64,000 nt of DNA. It comes from Neobittarella massiliensis (ex Bilen et al. 2018). GTDB taxonomy: Bacteria > Bacillota > Clostridia > Oscillospirales > Ruminococcaceae. Below, piece after piece: positions 61,358 through 64,000 of the stretch. The notes beneath the pieces are model-generated. The model was not told the origin of the DNA and ran no database searches. It saw nothing but the letters and a program-made list of their open reading frames with translations. The DNA is taken from NCBI RefSeq assembly GCF_900289145.1, contig NZ_OKQO01000001.1, forward strand, positions 531,674 to 595,673, written 5' to 3'. Position numbers and translations under genes: made by a program. Numbering within the stretch: the stretch's first letter is position 1; every line of letters starts with the position of its first letter.

Positions 61358-61741
61358 CTATTCCCGCTTTTGTATGGCGTAGGATTGCAGACTTTTTTGG
61401 CAGCCGTTTTTTTGGTAAAAAGCCTCGGCCTGCGGCTGCGCGCCGAAGTAGAGCATGGTGGGCGTGTGCGCCTTGGCCAGCTGCAGCAGCCGGCTGCCGA
61501 TGCCCCGCTTTTGGTAGGCCGGCAGAACGAGCAGTTCGGTGATGGTCCCGAAAAAGTAGCCGTCTGATAAAATGCGCAGACAGCCCACCAGCGCCTCGCC
61601 GTCGCGGGCGGTCAGGTTGATCGTTTTGCGCAGTGCCGCCCGGGTCATCTGCAGGTCGTACTCCCCGGGCCAGACCTGGTTTACAAAAGAGATGAAATCC
61701 GCGGCACACAGCGCGCGGTCGTCCGCCTGGTAGGTGATCAT
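61358..61741 (-). CDS. GNAT family N-acetyltransferase
   Basis: This 127-residue minimal GNAT has INLTARDGEALVGCLRILSD, then motif A TELLVLPAYQKRGIGSRLLQ (about 68-87) and the terminal YFGAQPQAEAFYQKNGCQKS. The pattern resembles the small YjdJ/PhnO-like acetyltransferases. The substrate is unknown. It is followed on the minus strand by no obvious terminator. Confidence 0.82.
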   Translation of the reverse strand: MITYQADDRALCAADFISFVNQVWPGEYDLQMTRAALRKTINLTARDGEALVGCLRILSDGYFFGTITELLVLPAYQKRGIGSRLLQLAKAHTPTMLYFGAQPQAEAFYQKNGCQKSLQSYAIQKRE

Positions 61742-61788
61742 CTTCGGTACCTCCCCCTGAAAAGTCGGAGCTCTACAAGCCGGGACCG

Positions 61789-62112
61789 CTACCGGCGCTC
61801 ACACACCCAGAGCTCGTGATAGATATCCCGGCCTTCAGCCCACTCGTTAAAAAATTCGCTCTCTATCTTGTGAAAACCAAATTTTGCGTACAGGTGTCGG
61901 GCCGGCTTTAGGATATCGAGTGTGCCGAGCGAGATGTGGGTATACCCCTTTTCACGGCAAAAGTCCATCGCTGTTTTGAGCAGTCTGCTGCCCAGCCCCT
62001 GACCCTGCACATGTGTGTCCACCCCAAACCAGCGCAGCTGTGCCCGGTCTGTTCCTCTTTTGATCATGGCAATATCTCCGACGATCTGCCCGTTTAGTAC
62101 GGCTATCCACAT
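61789..62112 (-). pseudogene. N-terminally truncated GNAT acetyltransferase
   Basis: The readable 107 codons from ATG 62112 hold only the C-terminal half of a GNAT domain: GQIVGDIAMIKRGTDRAQLR, motif A FGVDTHVQGQGLGSRLLKTA, GYTHISLGTLDILKPARHLY and AKFGFHK. In-frame sense continues upstream (HLKYGVWQIEATAGHSQ) to a TAG near 62168, with no start codon in that stretch, and the acetyltransferase gene at 62170 begins its end there. The ending resembles the C-terminus of MarR-GNAT fusions. A remnant is most likely, though translation from 62112 is possible. Confidence 0.6.
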
Positions 62113-62169
62113 CTGGCTGTGGCCGGCGGTAGCCTCTATTTGCCAAACACCGTATTTTAGATGGGGCTG

Positions 62170-62769
62170 CTACCGCTGTGGCTGCCAGAGCGGGTATTTT
62201 TCCCGGTCGGCCGGCGTGATGGGCCGCAGCACCCGGCAGGGGCTCCCCACGGCGATCACCCCCGAGGGCAGGTCCCGGCTCACCACGCTGCCTGCCCCGA
62301 CGACGGTGTCGTCGCCGATACACACCCCGGGCAAAACGGCCACGTTGGCGCCAAACCACACGTTGTTGCCCACGGTGATGGGCCGCGCGATCTCCAGCCC
62401 GCTGCTGCGCTGCTGGGCGTCTAAGGCGTGGCCGGCCGTTGAGAATACACAGTTGGGGCCGATGAACACGTTGTCGCCAAAGGTGACCGGCGCGCCGTCC
62501 AGGATGGTGCAGTTGTGATTGGTGTAAAAGTTTTCCCCCACGGTGATGTGAAAGCCGTAATCGCAGTAAAAAGGCGCGGTGACGACCGGCTCCCCCTTGA
62601 CCGACCCCAGTATCTCACGCAGCAGCTTGGCCTGCGTCTGGGTGTCGGAGGGGCGGCAGCAGTTAAAGGCGTGGCACAGGTCTGCGCATTTGGTCCGCGC
62701 CGCGATGATCTCGGCGTCGTGGTTGGCGTCGTACAGATAGCCGCTCTGGGCTTTTTCCCACTCGGTCAT
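62170..62769 (-). CDS. Sugar/maltose O-acetyltransferase (Maa/LacA type)
   Basis: This 199-residue hexapeptide-repeat acetyltransferase has an N-terminal Mac domain (about 1-55; MTEWEKAQSGYLYDANHDAE, CADLCHAFNCCRPSD), then the beta-helix with YCDYGFHITVGENFYTNHNC, the catalytic-His segment FSTAGHALDAQQR, NVWFGANVAVLPGVCIGDDT and the end [20 protein letters not shown]. It is complete and a paralogue of the partial gene at 1-195. AAAGGAG precedes the ATG. Confidence 0.93.
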   Translation of the reverse strand: MTEWEKAQSGYLYDANHDAEIIAARTKCADLCHAFNCCRPSDTQTQAKLLREILGSVKGEPVVTAPFYCDYGFHITVGENFYTNHNCTILDGAPVTFGDNVFIGPNCVFSTAGHALDAQQRSSGLEIARPITVGNNVWFGANVAVLPGVCIGDDTVVGAGSVVSRDLPSGVIAVGSPCRVLRPITPADREKYPLWQPQR

Positions 62770-63056
62770 ATCGTCTCCTTTACTCGCCTGAGCGCCGCTC
62801 GGGCGCCATAGATGAAGTACGCCTATTTTACCACAGCCCGGCCGATGGCGCCACCACTTTTGCCCCCGATCGCCGGGCTGTGCGCGACCGGCGGCCGCCC
62901 CTCTGTGAGGTCGGGGAGGGGGGGCCGGCTTTTGGCTCAATGGAGGACAGCCCGCGACCCGGTTGCCGGCAACCTGCCGATGCCGATATCCGGCAGACAC
63001 CGGCGCACAAAAATAGCCCCGGCAGCACACTGGGCGCCTTGCCGGGACCGCTTGTA
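62770..63056. other. Gap without a recognised element
   Basis: About 290 nt between the acetyltransferase start and the ceramidase-like stop. No convincing gene, promoter or hairpin was identified. Confidence 0.3.
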
Positions 63057-64000
63057 TCAGGTGTTGGCAGATGGCTCTGTAGATGGCTGGGGCGGCAGCG
63101 GGCCGCCGGCTCTCAGCGCCCGCCAGCAGGCGGCGGCGCGGACGGCCAGCCGGTGGCCGGTATCGCGGTCCAGCGGCATGACCCGCCCGTGATAGGGGTA
63201 GTACAGCAGCATAGACCACAGCACCTCGTATCCGCCGCGATCGTACTCGGCGGCGTCGGGCAGGTAGCCGGAGCAGCCGCCGGTGTAGCCGCCGAAAAAC
63301 AGCAGCTCATCATCGGCCAGCTCGGCTGCCTTCAGCGCCAGCTCACACATGGCCTCACAGATGGTGCCGCACAGGCAGCCGCCGTCTATCTGCAAAAACT
63401 GCAGTTCTACCGGGGTGTGCTGCACGGCGACCCCCGACCGGCGCAGCCGGGCGATCTCGGCGCGCCAGCCCGCGGCCGGCACCTGGCCCATCGTCCAGGC
63501 CTCGTCGGCGATAGCGCGCTCCTGCTGGGGGTCGGGCACCGGCGAGGTACAGTCGAGCCAGTCCGAGACCATGCGCACCACCTGCAGCGGGCGCAGCGGC
63601 AGCGCGGTCACTGCCGGCGCCAGCGCCGCGGCCACCGCAGCAGCCATCTGTTCCAGAGCCGCCAGCGAATCGCGCTCGATCTCCAGCATCAGCTGTGGGG
63701 TGCGCGCCAGCGCCGCTTTTTGCAGCGGGTGGGTCTCGAGATAGTTTGCCCGGCGCCAGCGAAAAGCGGGGCGGATATTGCCGGCCGCCCCCTGGGTGAC
63801 GAGAACCTCGGCGCCCAGCTGTGCCCCCAGCTGCCGCCGCACAGCGCCAAAATAGTCCGGCGAGATGCGCCGATTCTCCCAGGTGAGCACGTTGGGGTGG
63901 GCGGTGAGGCGTATGAGCAGCAGGTCGGGGCGGCCGGGGCGCGCCAGCTTGAGCGCCCCGATGCGGTCGTCGACGGGGCCGTCACCGCGCCGGTTTTGGC
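63057..64000 (-). CDS. Neutral/alkaline ceramidase-like protein, N-terminus cut by window edge
   Basis: The frame is open to the right edge, so at least 314 C-terminal codons are present. The segment LLIRLTAHPNVLTWENRRIS followed by PDYFGAVRRQL and LVTQGAAGNIRPAFRW matches the region of neutral/alkaline non-lysosomal ceramidase N-terminal-type proteins (PF04734), in which such His, Glu and GAAGN residues form the metal site. These proteins in Firmicutes are mostly uncharacterised and may act on other amides. An internal GTG at 63890 is not the true start. Confidence 0.7.
   Translation of the reverse strand, partial: QNRRGDGPVDDRIGALKLARPGRPDLLLIRLTAHPNVLTWENRRISPDYFGAVRRQLGAQLGAEVLVTQGAAGNIRPAFRWRRANYLETHPLQKAALARTPQLMLEIERDSLAALEQMAAAVAAALAPAVTALPLRPLQVVRMVSDWLDCTSPVPDPQQERAIADEAWTMGQVPAAGWRAEIARLRRSGVAVQHTPVELQFLQIDGGCLCGTICEAMCELALKAAELADDELLFFGGYTGGCSGYLPDAAEYDRGGYEVLWSMLLYYPYHGRVMPLDRDTGHRLAVRAAACWRALRAGGPLPPQPSTEPSANT

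Noticed and set aside
1..64000. CRISPR array, rRNA or tRNA genes
   Set aside because: No regularly spaced direct repeats, rRNA signature sequences or tRNA-like cloverleaf segments were noticed anywhere in the window; a covariance search would be decisive.

Overview
The window reads as the chromosome of a G+C-rich, Gram-positive anaerobe of the Clostridia, most likely Oscillospirales/Ruminococcaceae-like (inference). Supporting signs are strong AGGAGG ribosome-binding sites, acetate kinase and formate-tetrahydrofolate ligase, a complete V/A-type ATPase operon, a BspA-type surface protein with an SPETG anchor, and ECF sigma factor/anti-sigma pairs. No rRNA, tRNA or CRISPR array was recognised.

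Left part (1-14.4 kb). This is ordinary chromosome: the end of a sugar/maltose O-acetyltransferase; a divergent yeiL-rihB nucleoside-catabolism pair with a shared operator; a housekeeping operon fhs-tsaE-tsaB-rpiB-upp on the minus strand; rodA; a BI-1 membrane protein; a small P-loop protein; NAD(P)HX repair (nnr); an AbgB-like M20 amidohydrolase; and an aldo/keto reductase plus MerR operon with a textbook 19-bp-spacer MerR promoter.

Accessory island (14.5-24.17 kb). This is sharply A+T-rich and sits at the 3' end of guaA. The last codons of guaA (E-W-E-stop on the minus strand) occur three times, at 14507, 18693 and 24160, and the probable original guaA terminator now lies beyond the far end at 14449-14498. 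I read this as two elements integrated in tandem. Element 1 (14.5-18.7 kb) has no integrase and carries a TnpV-like protein plus an XRE-regulated restriction-modification module: a fused nuclease/N6-methyltransferase and a specificity subunit with a frameshift. Element 2 (18.7-24.16 kb) carries its own tyrosine integrase and a Gabija-type anti-phage operon (gajA OLD/TOPRIM nuclease, gajB UvrD-like helicase). A third co-directional gene in that operon encodes an unrecognised helical protein with an R-N-x3-H motif of the HEPN ribonuclease type. The three-gene layout and an unusual gajA leader are the most novel-looking parts of the window.

Right part (24.2-64 kb). In order: guaA, tmcAL, ackA, an M20 peptidase, a DUF378 protein, a decayed ECF sigma/anti-sigma pair, the V-ATPase operon (H-C-I-K-F-E-A-B-D, minus strand) interrupted by a structured non-coding segment with a 12-G tract, a zinc-ribbon membrane protein, the surface protein, a MacB-like ABC exporter, a MerR/GNAT divergent pair, a GyrI-like protein, an intact ECF sigma/DUF4179 pair, a YbaK-like deacylase, DUF711 and ACT proteins, nadE with an apparently degenerate glutaminase domain, an Lrp-aminotransferase operon, a DUF362 ferredoxin protein, ispE, two GNAT genes (one truncated), a second maltose O-acetyltransferase and the C-terminal part of a ceramidase-like protein.

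All functional calls come from reading motifs and remembered family features; no searches were run.
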